From the NCBI GenBank assembly GCA_049322515.1, contig JBMOQW010000012.1, forward strand, positions 124,001 through 188,000: DNA of 64,000 bases, given 5' to 3'. Shown here piece by piece: positions 26,834-36,139 of the stretch. The position numbers and the translations under genes were made by a program. The DNA is from Parasulfuritortus sp049322515. Its GTDB lineage: Bacteria; Pseudomonadota; Gammaproteobacteria; Burkholderiales; Thiobacillaceae. The notes under the pieces were generated by a model. That model was given only the letters and a program-made list of their open reading frames with translations. It was not told where the DNA came from and made no database searches. Position 1 is the stretch's first letter. Each line of letters starts with the position of its first letter.

Positions 26834-27754
26834 CTACCCTGCAGCCCAAGCCTCTCTGATGTGCATGCCTACAGCCTCCGGTAGTTGAATTTGAGCACTG
26901 GCGACATTCTCGAGTAGATGCCCAACCCGCGTCGTGGAAAACACCGCCGAGGCCACGTGCCGATGGGCCAGCACGAAAGCCAGGGCCAATTGTGCCGGGG
27001 TTCCTTCGGGCTGGCCCTGCATGAACGCGTAGCGCCGGCTGAGAGCCAGGTCGGCGGGACGCCGGCGCAGGGCGCGTGCCAAGTACCAGAGGTCTCTGGC
27101 GCTGCGCAAGCGCAGGGGACGCGCGGTGAAGACGTGCTGCGCGAGGGGCTCGCCGGCCAGGATGCCGATACCCGCCGAGGCCAGCCGGTCGATCAGGGGC
27201 TCGCGGTCTAGGCGCAGCAGGTTGTAGTCGAGCATGGCCACCGTGATGCCCGGCCAGTCGGGGATGCGTTCCAGCACCTCGGTATCGAAGCTGTTGATGC
27301 CGACCGCGGCCACCCGCCCCTGATGTCGCAACGCCGCCAGGGCATCGATCAGCGCCGGGGTCATGTCCTCGACCCGAGGACCATGCAGCAGCAACAGGGG
27401 CAACCGCTCCAGACCCAGCCGGCCCAGGCTGGCCTCGACGCTGGCACGGATCCAGGCCGGGGAAAAATCCTTGGCCAGACGGCCGAAGCGACCCACCCGG
27501 GTGCCCGCCTTGGTCGACAGGACCAGGCGATCCCGGTCCGGCCAGGTCGACAGGAAGCGGCCCAGGCGCGGCTCGGCGTTGCCGTGCGAATAGGTGGGGC
27601 CGGTATCGACATAGGTCAACCCGGCCTCCAGGCCGGCTCGCAGGACCCGGTGCGCCTCGGCCTCGTCGTAGAAAGGCATGCCCCACAGGCTGGCCGCACC
27701 AAACCCCAGCGCCGACACGTGCAAGCCGCTTTGCCCAAGGGGCCGCAGCATCAT
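26834..27754 (-). CDS. Aldo/keto reductase
   Basis: A 306-residue (beta/alpha)8 oxidoreductase: ALGFGAASLWGM at the start, the Asp/Tyr pair in YVDTGPTYSHGNAEPRLG, the Lys in VLSTKAGT and the His in LLLLHGPRVEDM form the standard AKR catalytic set. AVFSTTRVGHLLENV near the end is the NADP-binding region. It resembles galactose/fucose dehydrogenase-like AKRs, but the substrate cannot be told. The ATG at 27754 overlaps the stop of the giant glycosyltransferase gene (ATGA), so it is last in that operon and may act in sugar-precursor metabolism. The frame itself runs further upstream, but inside the other gene. Confidence 0.88.
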   Translation of the reverse strand: MMLRPLGQSGLHVSALGFGAASLWGMPFYDEAEAHRVLRAGLEAGLTYVDTGPTYSHGNAEPRLGRFLSTWPDRDRLVLSTKAGTRVGRFGRLAKDFSPAWIRASVEASLGRLGLERLPLLLLHGPRVEDMTPALIDALAALRHQGRVAAVGINSFDTEVLERIPDWPGITVAMLDYNLLRLDREPLIDRLASAGIGILAGEPLAQHVFTARPLRLRSARDLWYLARALRRRPADLALSRRYAFMQGQPEGTPAQLALAFVLAHRHVASAVFSTTRVGHLLENVASAQIQLPEAVGMHIREAWAAG

Positions 27755-30700
27755 GCCGGGGCGCCCCCTTGCCAGGCCTGCGCGAGCTCGGGATCGTCGC
27801 GCCAATGCGGGAAAGGTTCGGATGCCAGCCCCAGATAGATATAGGTCTCCTGATTCACCGACTCGATCAAGGCCCGCGTCGTCGCGTCGACGCAGATCCG
27901 GGATAGCGCATCCCCCTGCACTTCCAGGATCTCCCGCATCAACCGCCGGCGGCCGTCGCCCAGGGTCAGGCTGCCGGTGTGGCGTCGATGCCGGTTCAGC
28001 ACGGCGCGTCGGTAGGCGATCTTGCCTCGTTCCAGCAGACGCAGGTAGACCCACCAATCACCCGCATTGCGCAATTCGACCAACCGGGGCGCGATGGCCG
28101 TCAGATCGGGCTTGCGCATCAAAACCGCGCTGACGTTGGGAATCGTGTTTTTGACAATCAGGCTGTCGCGGATTTCGTCGAGGCCGTCACGCTGATAATC
28201 GGACCGCCATTTTTCGTCGTCGATGACCTCGGTATAGGCGAGATAGTCCGGCGCGAGCACTTGGCCGTGCTCGTCGATCTGGCTCGATTGGGCGTAGGCG
28301 AGGACTACCGCCGGATCCTCGAAGCAGGGCAACAGCTGTTCCAGGAAACGGGGTTCCGCGACGTCATCGGCCTCGGCGATCCAGACCAGATCGCCGCCGG
28401 CCAGATCGATCCCGGTCAGCCACTGGCGGAAACAACCCTGGTTGTCGGCGTTGCGGACCAGGCGATAGGGAATATCGCCGGCGCTGAGCACTGCGGTCGC
28501 GACCGCGAGGCTGTCGTCGCTGGAACAGTCGTCCAGGAAGAGGATCTCGCGGGGCTTGCGGGTCTGGCGTAGGAGGCTCTCCAGGCGCGGCTTCAGGTAA
28601 TGGGCATAGTTGTAATTGGGGACGATCACCGAGGCCTGGGCGACGCTTTCCCCAAGCCAGGCCAGCAGGTCGCGGACATAGTCCGAGAAAATGAACCGCT
28701 CGTACACCATGCGCTCGGCAGCTTCCGCGAAGTGCTGCCGGGCCGCCTCGGGGCGTGCCAGCGTCTCGATGACGGCTTCGGCCATGGCGGCGCCATCGGC
28801 CATCGGCACCAGGGTGCCCCAGCCCTCGGACAGCAGCTCGGCGTAGCCGCCACCCTCGGCGAAGGCCACCACCGGGACGCCGACATCGAGGGCTTCGAGG
28901 ACCACGGTCGGGAAGGGATCCTCGCGCGAAGTCAGCAGGTAGACATCGGCGGCAACATAGAAACGGTCAGCCGTGTCCAGGGGCCCGGTGAAGATCAGGC
29001 GCCTGGATGCGCGCAGCGGTTCCACGACCTCGGCGTGGCCGGCCAGTTCGGCCTCATCCACCGGCCCGACCCAGACGAAACATACGTCGGAACGGGCCGC
29101 ACAGACCGTACGTGCGACCTGGGCGAACAGGTCGATGCCCTTGCGCCGATCGCCGAACCCCACCCCGAGCACCACCCGGTCGGTCCCGGCCAGGCCCAGT
29201 TCCTGGCGCACCGCCAGGCCGATGGCGGCGTGCGTACCCCGGTACGGATTGCGCCGGTAAAGACCCTGCGGCCGTACCGCGCGCCGGTGTTCAGGCACAG
29301 GCTGGAGCGTGATGAACCGCTGTTCGACGAAGCGGGCTGGAAAGATGACCCGATCGGCATGCGCGGCAATCCGCGCAATCGAATCTTCCAGGCCTTGCTG
29401 GCGGATCAGCACCGGCAGTTCATGGATCAGGCTCAGGCAACGGATGCCGGCCTGGCTCAAGGCTTCGACGACCTCGCCGACCACACTGGTATTGCAGATC
29501 GCCTGACCGACACCCAGGCCGGTGAGATCGGCGATCAGCGCCTGCCGGGCATCGGCCGCCAGGGCATGCCAGTCGTGGACGATGGCCTCGGCGACATAGC
29601 GGCTGCGCAACGGTCCCTCGCCACACAGGATGAGGTGGACTTCGTAGCCGAAATTCAGGCGCAGGCAGCGCGCCAGATACAAGGCCAACAACTGGGCCCC
29701 GTGGAACAACGCGTTGTGCGATACGACGACGATCCGGCGTCCACCCTGGCTCGAATAGCCACGCAGGACATCCGCGGTGGCTTGCAGATAGGCGTAACCG
29801 TAACGCCGGTCCGGCTCCAGGTATGCACCCTCGCCCCATTCATTCCAGGCATTGATGAACAGCAGCTTGTCGTCGGCCGGCAGGTGATGCCGGTCGGTAT
29901 CCCAGGCGACGTGTTCCAGCCAGCGGGCATAGATTTCTGGGGTCGAGCCGTGGAAGGTGGCCCCTCGGCCCGGCTTGCGGGCCTCGTTGTCCCAGGACGG
30001 CATCACCCCGCGATACCAGGGGTAGGGGGGCCGTGGCCGCTCCGCGGCATGCTCGGCCATGGCCGGATAGTCGTACACGGTGCCGCGATAGTCCGGGTTG
30101 CACAGCGTCAGCCGGCTCCGGTCGATCTCGGTCAAGGCCTCCAGGAAATGCGGAGGAAACTCGACCGCGCCGTCGAAGCCAAAGGGGCGCGGATCGTCGG
30201 CATGGAACTGCACCATGAGCAGGTAGGGATCGCCCACCCCGGCGGCCTGACAGGCCGCGCGCCAGGTGGCCACCAGGCGTAACGGGTCGGGCAGCAGGTC
30301 GACCCGGTAGACCAGGAGCACCGGCCGACCCTCGACCCGGATGTAGCGCCGATCCCTGAAATAGGGAATCACCGACGCGATGAAGGCCGCTTCATCTTCC
30401 TCGCGGTACAACTGGTGCATCAGGACATCTTCGTCACGGCCATCCCAGCGCCGGGTCCAATTTTCGTTGGCCCAGCACAGGCAGAACGGAAAATCGATCT
30501 CGGCGTCGGCGAGGTACTGCTCCAGGGGCCGTTCCAGCAACCGCTGCCCGCTGAACCAGTAGTAATAGAAACAGAAGCCGTGCAGACCATACTGCCGGGC
30601 CAGTTCGACCTGGCGTCGCTGCACCTCGGGCAGCCGCAGGTCGTAATAGCCCAGTTCGCCCGGCTGCCTCGGCTGATTGTGCCCGACGAACTGCGGCACC

Positions 30701-33372
30701 GCCTTGGCCACGTTGGTCCACTCGGTGAACCCGCGTCCCCACCAGGCATCGTTCTCAGGGATTGGATGGTACTGCGGCAGATAGAAGGCAATCGCCCGCA
30801 AGCGCGTCTCGACGGGCGGGTCGGCCCGGTCGACCACGTAGTCGGCTGGCGCGCGCGTCGCCTGGGCCAGCCATTGCTCATAGATGCGGACGGGTGCCTC
30901 GGTCGGCGGCGCCGGACGCTCCGGCGCTGCCAGCGGCCCCCCAACCGGATCGGGCCCGAGTTCAGCGCCCGCCGCCTGATCCGCGCCCGGCATCGAAGCG
31001 GGGGCTGACGCAACAACGGCTTCTTGTCCAGGTCGACGTGCCTTTCGCAAGGCCTCGGTCACCGCGCGCAGCGGCCGGGTCACGCGCCAGGAGTTGGATC
31101 GGTACATCGCGTCGAGTTGGGCGCGATATTCGGCCAACTGGGTTTCGAGTTGTTCGGCGAGACCTGCTCGATGGGCGAGCTCGCGGCGCAAGGCCTCGGC
31201 TTGATGGTCGGCATGGAGGGCGATTTGGGTCGCCTCGTCGAGGTCGGCCAGTACGTGGGTCAAGCGACGGCCCAGCGCGGCTTCGCGCTCCCGGGTCTTG
31301 CCGAGTTCGGTTTCGGCTCGAGCCAATGCATCCCGCAGCGAGACAAGTTCGTGGTCAGCTTCAACCTTGGCGCGGTGGGCCCGCATGAGGGCCCCGAGCA
31401 CCGCGCCGACCCCGGGCACGGGTCGCTTCGAAGCCGCCTCGAGTCCTGGCGGGAGCAGCGCGCGGTAGTCCGCCACCATCTCCACGCCGGTCCGCACCGC
31501 GCAGGTCTTCAGGTGCTCGGCGACCCGCGCCAGTTCACCGGGCTGGGCCGCCAGCTTGCGCATTCGTTCGACCAAGGCCTCGGCATTCGGGTCGAACAAC
31601 CAGCCATTCACACCCGGTGTGATGCGTTCGGCCAAGGCACCGATGGCCGGCGCGACCGGGGGCAGCCCCAGGGCCATGACTTCGCTCAGGGTGTAACTGA
31701 AGGTTTCCGGCACCAGGCTCGGCAATAGCGCACAATCCGGACGCCATGCCGCCACCAGCGCCGGCAATTCGCTGCGCAGGTAGTCCGGGATAACCCGGAC
31801 ATGACGGAATTTCTGGAACTCGGCGCAGAACGTGCCGCAGCCGACCAGCACGAATTCGATGGCTGGCCCCAAGGCCGCCATGGCCTCCGCGAGCATGGCC
31901 GCGCCCTTGTGCGCCGGCAGGCGACCGAGCACGAAGACCCGCAAGCCAGTCTTTCTTGGCACCTCGGGCAGGGGCGCAGCCTGGCCCGGCAGGTCGATGC
32001 CATGGGCGATCACCTGACGCGGCTTGCCCGCCAGTTCCGGCGCCACCGCCAGCAAGTGCCGGAATACCGATTCTGATGGCGCCACCCAGCGCACGGCGTC
32101 GGCCGCCATGCGGGCCAGGTAGGCCTGGCGCAGCGACAGCCAGCGGTCGGTTTGCGCCGGGTCCTTGAGCAGGTTGAGCGGATTGCCAGCCAGGCAAGCC
32201 TGGAGCCGGTCCCGGTCGCAACTCGTGCAAACCGTTTCGAAATGCAGGAACAGCGCCGGACAGAACGGGTAATAGTCGTGCTGGACCACCACGGTCGGTC
32301 GCCCGGTCTCGAGCACCTCCAGCGCATGCCCCAGCAAGGACGACACCACCAGGCTGTCCGGTTCCAGCCAATGCAATATCGCATCGAGCACCCGGCGATA
32401 CTGGTAATGCGCCACGACCGAACCGGCGATGGGTTGCGCCAGCGCCCAGCGCAGCAGGGGCCGATCAGGCTGCGCCGGGTGAACCAGCTCCAAAGCGGTA
32501 CAGAGGGCATCCCACCCGCACACCGAGCGAAGCAGCAGACTGTGATGGAGGGTGTCGTTGGCGATGAAATCGGACACCCACACCTGCACGCCGCCGCCCC
32601 AGTTGTGCGTGACATGCAGGCGGATCGGCTTGTCCGGCCAGAGTTCATCCGGGGTGGCACGACCGGCGAAGCCCCGGCGAAGACGGTCGAGATCCGTCTC
32701 TGCGTCGGCGGCCACAGCCGTCCCCGCCGCGCCAACCCGTCCAGGCACGGCGCGGTCATCGACATACACCGCCGCGCACGCGACACTCAACCCACCCTGT
32801 GCGGCCCACCAGGCCCCCGGCCGGGCTGCGTCTTCCTCAGGCAGGGCGGACAGGGCCGTGAAGCGTATCCAGCAGCAGGTGTCGAGCGGGGTCTCGAGGT
32901 CGAACACGAGGCCGGCAGCCTGGTCTGCGAGCCAGGCATTGGTTTCGGCCAGACTGCGGCGATCGGCGCCCGCCTCGACCAGGGAAAAACCCGGCTGGCA
33001 CTCCGACAAGGGCGACACGAACCCGATATCGGCACGGTCCTGGCCGACCTCGGCCAGCCGGGTCAGGGTTTCCGGGAGCAACCGGGTGCCGGCCCGCACC
33101 CGGACGAAATCCTGCGCCCCCCACTGCATGGCTGCGGCACGCACCGCAGCCGTCCAGTCATTCAGGACATCCCCATCCATGACCCTGCGAGGTACCGCCT
33201 CGGGCAACCAGGCCAGGTCGGCCGCCGACCCGATGACCAAGAACGGCACCTGGGCACCGAGGTCCGTCAAGGTCAGGGCCAAGGCCACCTTGTCGTCGCC
33301 GGCGCACACCACGCACGCCGGAAGACCCTGGGGGGACGTCTCCTGTGCAGACTCGCTCATCCGGTTCGCCAT
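27751..33372 (-). CDS. Giant multi-domain glycosyltransferase (GT4, coiled coil, WbsX-like, GT4, GT2)
   Basis: About 1870 residues. In order: a degenerate nucleotide-sugar-transferase-like segment (to about 245); a GT4 domain (about 250-655; LHVTHNWGGGVQVWVSDF, VFVLGRLPAHKGAAML, PETFSYTLSEVMALGLP); a coiled coil (about 685-780) ending in the linker YRSNSWRVTRPLR; a WbsX/GH99-like domain (about 865-1210; AFYLPQYHPIPENDAWWG, FCLCWANENWTRRWDG, FINAWNEWGEGAYLEPD); a second GT4 (about 1220-1580; SREDPFPTVVLEALDVGVP); and a GT2 (about 1590-1830; SVIVPNYNYAHYL, LVWIAEADDV). One polypeptide could thus build several linkages. The frame extends to an ATG at 33399, but its first codons lie inside an inserted repeat, so I prefer the ATG at 33372 (33360 is possible). 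Confidence 0.85.
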   Translation of the reverse strand: MANRMSESAQETSPQGLPACVVCAGDDKVALALTLTDLGAQVPFLVIGSAADLAWLPEAVPRRVMDGDVLNDWTAAVRAAAMQWGAQDFVRVRAGTRLLPETLTRLAEVGQDRADIGFVSPLSECQPGFSLVEAGADRRSLAETNAWLADQAAGLVFDLETPLDTCCWIRFTALSALPEEDAARPGAWWAAQGGLSVACAAVYVDDRAVPGRVGAAGTAVAADAETDLDRLRRGFAGRATPDELWPDKPIRLHVTHNWGGGVQVWVSDFIANDTLHHSLLLRSVCGWDALCTALELVHPAQPDRPLLRWALAQPIAGSVVAHYQYRRVLDAILHWLEPDSLVVSSLLGHALEVLETGRPTVVVQHDYYPFCPALFLHFETVCTSCDRDRLQACLAGNPLNLLKDPAQTDRWLSLRQAYLARMAADAVRWVAPSESVFRHLLAVAPELAGKPRQVIAHGIDLPGQAAPLPEVPRKTGLRVFVLGRLPAHKGAAMLAEAMAALGPAIEFVLVGCGTFCAEFQKFRHVRVIPDYLRSELPALVAAWRPDCALLPSLVPETFSYTLSEVMALGLPPVAPAIGALAERITPGVNGWLFDPNAEALVERMRKLAAQPGELARVAEHLKTCAVRTGVEMVADYRALLPPGLEAASKRPVPGVGAVLGALMRAHRAKVEADHELVSLRDALARAETELGKTREREAALGRRLTHVLADLDEATQIALHADHQAEALRRELAHRAGLAEQLETQLAEYRAQLDAMYRSNSWRVTRPLRAVTEALRKARRPGQEAVVASAPASMPGADQAAGAELGPDPVGGPLAAPERPAPPTEAPVRIYEQWLAQATRAPADYVVDRADPPVETRLRAIAFYLPQYHPIPENDAWWGRGFTEWTNVAKAVPQFVGHNQPRQPGELGYYDLRLPEVQRRQVELARQYGLHGFCFYYYWFSGQRLLERPLEQYLADAEIDFPFCLCWANENWTRRWDGRDEDVLMHQLYREEDEAAFIASVIPYFRDRRYIRVEGRPVLLVYRVDLLPDPLRLVATWRAACQAAGVGDPYLLMVQFHADDPRPFGFDGAVEFPPHFLEALTEIDRSRLTLCNPDYRGTVYDYPAMAEHAAERPRPPYPWYRGVMPSWDNEARKPGRGATFHGSTPEIYARWLEHVAWDTDRHHLPADDKLLFINAWNEWGEGAYLEPDRRYGYAYLQATADVLRGYSSQGGRRIVVVSHNALFHGAQLLALYLARCLRLNFGYEVHLILCGEGPLRSRYVAEAIVHDWHALAADARQALIADLTGLGVGQAICNTSVVGEVVEALSQAGIRCLSLIHELPVLIRQQGLEDSIARIAAHADRVIFPARFVEQRFITLQPVPEHRRAVRPQGLYRRNPYRGTHAAIGLAVRQELGLAGTDRVVLGVGFGDRRKGIDLFAQVARTVCAARSDVCFVWVGPVDEAELAGHAEVVEPLRASRRLIFTGPLDTADRFYVAADVYLLTSREDPFPTVVLEALDVGVPVVAFAEGGGYAELLSEGWGTLVPMADGAAMAEAVIETLARPEAARQHFAEAAERMVYERFIFSDYVRDLLAWLGESVAQASVIVPNYNYAHYLKPRLESLLRQTRKPREILFLDDCSSDDSLAVATAVLSAGDIPYRLVRNADNQGCFRQWLTGIDLAGGDLVWIAEADDVAEPRFLEQLLPCFEDPAVVLAYAQSSQIDEHGQVLAPDYLAYTEVIDDEKWRSDYQRDGLDEIRDSLIVKNTIPNVSAVLMRKPDLTAIAPRLVELRNAGDWWVYLRLLERGKIAYRRAVLNRHRRHTGSLTLGDGRRRLMREILEVQGDALSRICVDATTRALIESVNQETYIYLGLASEPFPHWRDDPELAQAWQGGAPA

Positions 33373-33383
33373 CCGATCAATTA

Positions 33384-33542
33384 ACCTAGAAAACGCCATT
33401 GGACGCGACCGAGTATGCGGCCTGGGCGTGCCAGCGGATAAGCAGCGGTGTCATCCATCAGGTGACGGCTCCCAGAGGCAAGTATTTCGGCATTCATGCA
33501 GGTTCCCGCGGGCCATTTGGCGGTCAACTGCGTTGTCTGGTT
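33384..33542. repeat. MITE-like inverted-repeat element, diverged short copy
   Basis: Its left end (CCTAGAAAACGCC, then ATTGGACGCG and TATGCGG) lines up with the left end of the element at 35901 (CCTAGAAACCGC, GTTGGGCGCG, GGTGCGG), and its right end (ATTCATG, GCGGTCAACTGCG, TTGTCTGG) with that element's right end. It is about 160 bp against 239 bp and lacks the central core. It covers the last codons and stop of the acyltransferase gene and the longest-frame start of the giant gene. Flanking triplets TTA and TTG could be a worn target duplication. Confidence 0.65.
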
Positions 33543-34714
33543 TGAAAGCGCCAGCGCATGCCCGGCCGCTCGACCAGCAGGTAGGACAGCGTCGCCACCA
33601 GGAAGACCAGGGGCGTGGAGACCAGCAGCAACATCAGGAACCGTCCCTGGACCCAGTCGCGCACCATGTCCCACCGAAGCAGCCATTCCAGCACCTGAAA
33701 ATGCCAAAGATAATAGCTGTAGCTCACCAGGCCCGCATAGACCATGGCGCGATTCCCGAACAGGCCGTGGATCAGCCGGCCGCCATTCAGCCCGGACAGG
33801 ATGACGGCGGCGATCCCCAGCGACAGGGCCGGTGTCCAGGCATAGAAGATCAAGTGATCCGACCAGTATTCGGCACGTCGCCCCGGCAGCCAGTAGATGG
33901 CCGCGAGGATCAGTCCGAGACCCAGCCAAGCCAGGCGACCGGGCGACGCCCAGGGCACCAGCCAAGCCGGGACGCGGGCACGGTTTGCCTGCAACATCGC
34001 GGCCAGCATGCCGAACCCGAAGCTGTCCATGGAGCCGGGCAATTGGTAGGCGGCAATCACCCGCGCGCCGACCGAGGCCTCGGCCATCTGCACGGCGACG
34101 CCATGGCGCCACAGGTACATGGCGGCCAGGCAGCCCACGAGCAACCCCCAGGCGCGCCCCGGTTTCAGCAGAAAGGCAAGGAACGGCAACGCCAGGTAGA
34201 ACGAGAACTCGATCGGCAGGGTCCACCAGACCCCGTTGATCGGGCCGGTACCCATGGGCGGTGGCATGAACAGCATGAACAGATGGCGGACGAAGGCGCC
34301 CGCGTCGGGGATGCCAGGTTGCCCGGGCACCTGGCTGGCGATCAGAAGCAGGATCGCCAATTGCGCGTAGTAGGCGGGGAAGACCCGCATGACCCGGCGC
34401 ATCAGATACCGCCCCAAGGCTGGCCGGTCGCGCTGGCCGGCCTGCCATTCCGCGAACGGCGTCGCCAGCAGGAATCCCGACAGGACGAAGAAGATCGTCA
34501 CCCCGGCCCCGCCCATGCTGGCCAACGGCGTGAAATCCAGGGTCAGTCCAGCCAGTTCCACCTCGAATGGCGGATGCTTGGCCAGGCCCCAGACGTGATA
34601 GAGGAACACCCAGAGCGCCGCCCAGCCACGCAGCCCGGTCAGCACACGCAGATGGCCCCGCTCCTCGCTGAGCGCCCCCCCCAGCCAGCAGCCGAGCGCG
34701 TCGAGCCGGCTCAC
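33524..34714 (-). CDS. Acyltransferase 3 family membrane protein
   Basis: About 396 residues with ten membrane segments. RVLTGLRGWAALWVFLYHVWGL holds the R...H pair of the family, GVTIFFVLSGFLLATPF and YLMRRVMRVFPAYYAQL the next blocks, and YSYYLWHFQVLEWLLRW a late helix. It should transfer acyl groups to sugars at the membrane. The GTG at 34714 overlaps the preceding stop (GTGA). The last residues (after about WRFQ) and the TGA are encoded by the inserted repeat at 33384-33542, so the original C-terminus was probably a few residues different. Confidence 0.87.
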   Translation of the reverse strand: MSRLDALGCWLGGALSEERGHLRVLTGLRGWAALWVFLYHVWGLAKHPPFEVELAGLTLDFTPLASMGGAGVTIFFVLSGFLLATPFAEWQAGQRDRPALGRYLMRRVMRVFPAYYAQLAILLLIASQVPGQPGIPDAGAFVRHLFMLFMPPPMGTGPINGVWWTLPIEFSFYLALPFLAFLLKPGRAWGLLVGCLAAMYLWRHGVAVQMAEASVGARVIAAYQLPGSMDSFGFGMLAAMLQANRARVPAWLVPWASPGRLAWLGLGLILAAIYWLPGRRAEYWSDHLIFYAWTPALSLGIAAVILSGLNGGRLIHGLFGNRAMVYAGLVSYSYYLWHFQVLEWLLRWDMVRDWVQGRFLMLLLVSTPLVFLVATLSYLLVERPGMRWRFQTRQRS

Positions 34715-35901
34715 ACGGGCTCCGCGTCGATACCGGCCAAAGCCTGTGCCACCAGGACGGGCAAATCCGCCTGCGGACCGGCATGGGCCACGCCATAAGC
34801 GTCCAGGTGCCGGGCCACGATCGCCGGTTCGCTGGGCCGGGCGAGCCGGAATCGCAGGTAATCGGGCTGGTAGATCAGGTCCATGGGCACCAGATAGGCG
34901 AACAGATAGAACGCCAGCGCCCCCACGGGGTCGTCCGCATCGACCAGATGCCGGTAAGAACAATCCCCCAGGGCCTCGACCGGGGTGTTCCACAACAGCG
35001 CCTCCAGGCCGACGCTGGAGTTGATGGTCAGGATACGGCGACAGCGGCCGATGAAGGCGATGCTGTCCGGTGAATCGTCGAGCCGGTACCCATCCGGCTT
35101 GAGCGCGAAAACGCTACCGGGATGGGCGCGCACCAGCACGTCGCGATCCGGCTGGGCCAGGAGCGCCCGGATCAGGAGGGCCTGGTTATCGTGGCCGTGG
35201 CCAAAGGCCACCAGATTGGAATCGTCTTCCACCTGAAGCGGCAGTCCCAGGGCATGCGTGCGGGTCTGGGCGGGCGGCACGCCGGTGTAAAAGAAAGCCC
35301 GCAGCCGATTCCGGGTCACCTCGGGCCCAAACCGGGGTTTGGCCTGTTGATGACGGACTGCGGCCTCGGTATGGCCATTGACGCCCTGGAAGTCCAGGTA
35401 ACCGGTGGCCCGGTAGTGCGGCCAGCGCAGCGGCCCCGCCTCCAGATGCAGCACCGGCACCCCGCGTCGGGCGGCGACGGCGGACAAGGACGGGCAATTG
35501 CACCATGTGAGGACGGCTTCCAGGTCCTGGGTGTCCGCCAAGGCCGTCTCGATGGCGCCTTCCAGGGCAGGCATGCGCTCCGTCAACAGGCGCCGAAAGG
35601 CCGCGACCGGATTGCCCCCGGCCTCGGCCAGCAAGGTCTCGAACAGTGCCTCGGGCAGCAGGCCATACCGGTGACGCCGCATCTCGGCGGAAGTCGGAAT
35701 CCGGTAGCCCAGCCGAGGCGGCGAATGCGCTTGCAGTTCCCAACGGCCCTGGGCCGCCCACAGGTCCGGATCGGTCAGGTAGTCGTGGCTGGCGATGAAC
35801 TGCATCGGCTCGTCGAAAGCCGTCATCAGCCGGTAGTAGACCCACAGGTAGGGCGCCCGGTAACCACGAAACGGGAACGGCAGCAGGAACGCGGCAATCA
35901 T
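34711..35901 (-). CDS. Capsule polysaccharide synthesis protein (KpsC/KpsS-like transferase)
   Basis: A 396-residue GT-B-like protein. The C-terminal part has the conserved pattern of Capsule_synth (KpsC/KpsS, WbbB-like Kdo transferases): VLVRAHPGS, then ILTINSSVGLEALLWNTPVE and DCSYRHL. The middle holds VLHLEAGPLRWPHYRATGYLDFQGVNG, which in relatives is the EXGXXR/P nucleotide-sugar region. This suggests transfer of a Kdo-like or other sugar, but the substrate is not certain. The first base of the start ATG belongs to the inserted repeat upstream and the next two to the target duplication, so translation initiation now relies on sequence of the element. An internal ATG at 35826 is the only other near candidate. 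Confidence 0.75.
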   Translation of the reverse strand: MIAAFLLPFPFRGYRAPYLWVYYRLMTAFDEPMQFIASHDYLTDPDLWAAQGRWELQAHSPPRLGYRIPTSAEMRRHRYGLLPEALFETLLAEAGGNPVAAFRRLLTERMPALEGAIETALADTQDLEAVLTWCNCPSLSAVAARRGVPVLHLEAGPLRWPHYRATGYLDFQGVNGHTEAAVRHQQAKPRFGPEVTRNRLRAFFYTGVPPAQTRTHALGLPLQVEDDSNLVAFGHGHDNQALLIRALLAQPDRDVLVRAHPGSVFALKPDGYRLDDSPDSIAFIGRCRRILTINSSVGLEALLWNTPVEALGDCSYRHLVDADDPVGALAFYLFAYLVPMDLIYQPDYLRFRLARPSEPAIVARHLDAYGVAHAGPQADLPVLVAQALAGIDAEPV

Positions 35902-36139
35902 CCTAGAAACCGCAGTTGGGCGCGCCTGAGGGTGCGGTTATTCGGCTGACTGGCAAGGCGCGCCGACGCGGAATGGTCATTCCATTGCAAGGAGGAGCAA
36001 CACCGCCAGGCAGTCGAAAAACCGTGCCATCGTGTGCGTAGCGGCTCACCCGATGGATAACGTTGGCCGAAGGCAGAAAACTCAGTATTCATGGGACATC
36101 CCTGGGACTCTCAGAAGCGGTCAACTGCGGTTTCTAGGA
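35901..36139. repeat. MITE-like inverted-repeat element filling an operon junction
   Basis: The ends 35901-35918 and 36122-36139 are an 18-bp perfect inverted repeat starting TCCTAGAAACC, with further partial pairing inward. The element is flanked on both sides by TCA. Taking out the element and one TCA leaves GGCGCCATGATTGCC on the minus strand, which is a stop/start ATGA overlap between the ATPase and the capsule-synthesis gene. No transposase frame is inside. Confidence 0.85.

Noticed and set aside
26772..27686. 304-codon minus-strand frame overlapping the aldo/keto reductase
   Set aside because: It is an out-of-frame, Gly/Pro/Arg-rich shadow; the reductase frame has the full catalytic set.
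28600..30282. 560-codon plus-strand frame opposite the giant glycosyltransferase
   Set aside because: It is antisense to clear WbsX and GT4 motifs and shows no family pattern of its own.
32552..34798. 748-codon frame on the plus strand opposite the giant gene and the acyltransferase
   Set aside because: It is a GC-rich antisense shadow with Gln/Arg/Pro/His-rich composition and no motifs; the minus strand encodes well-marked families across the same bases.
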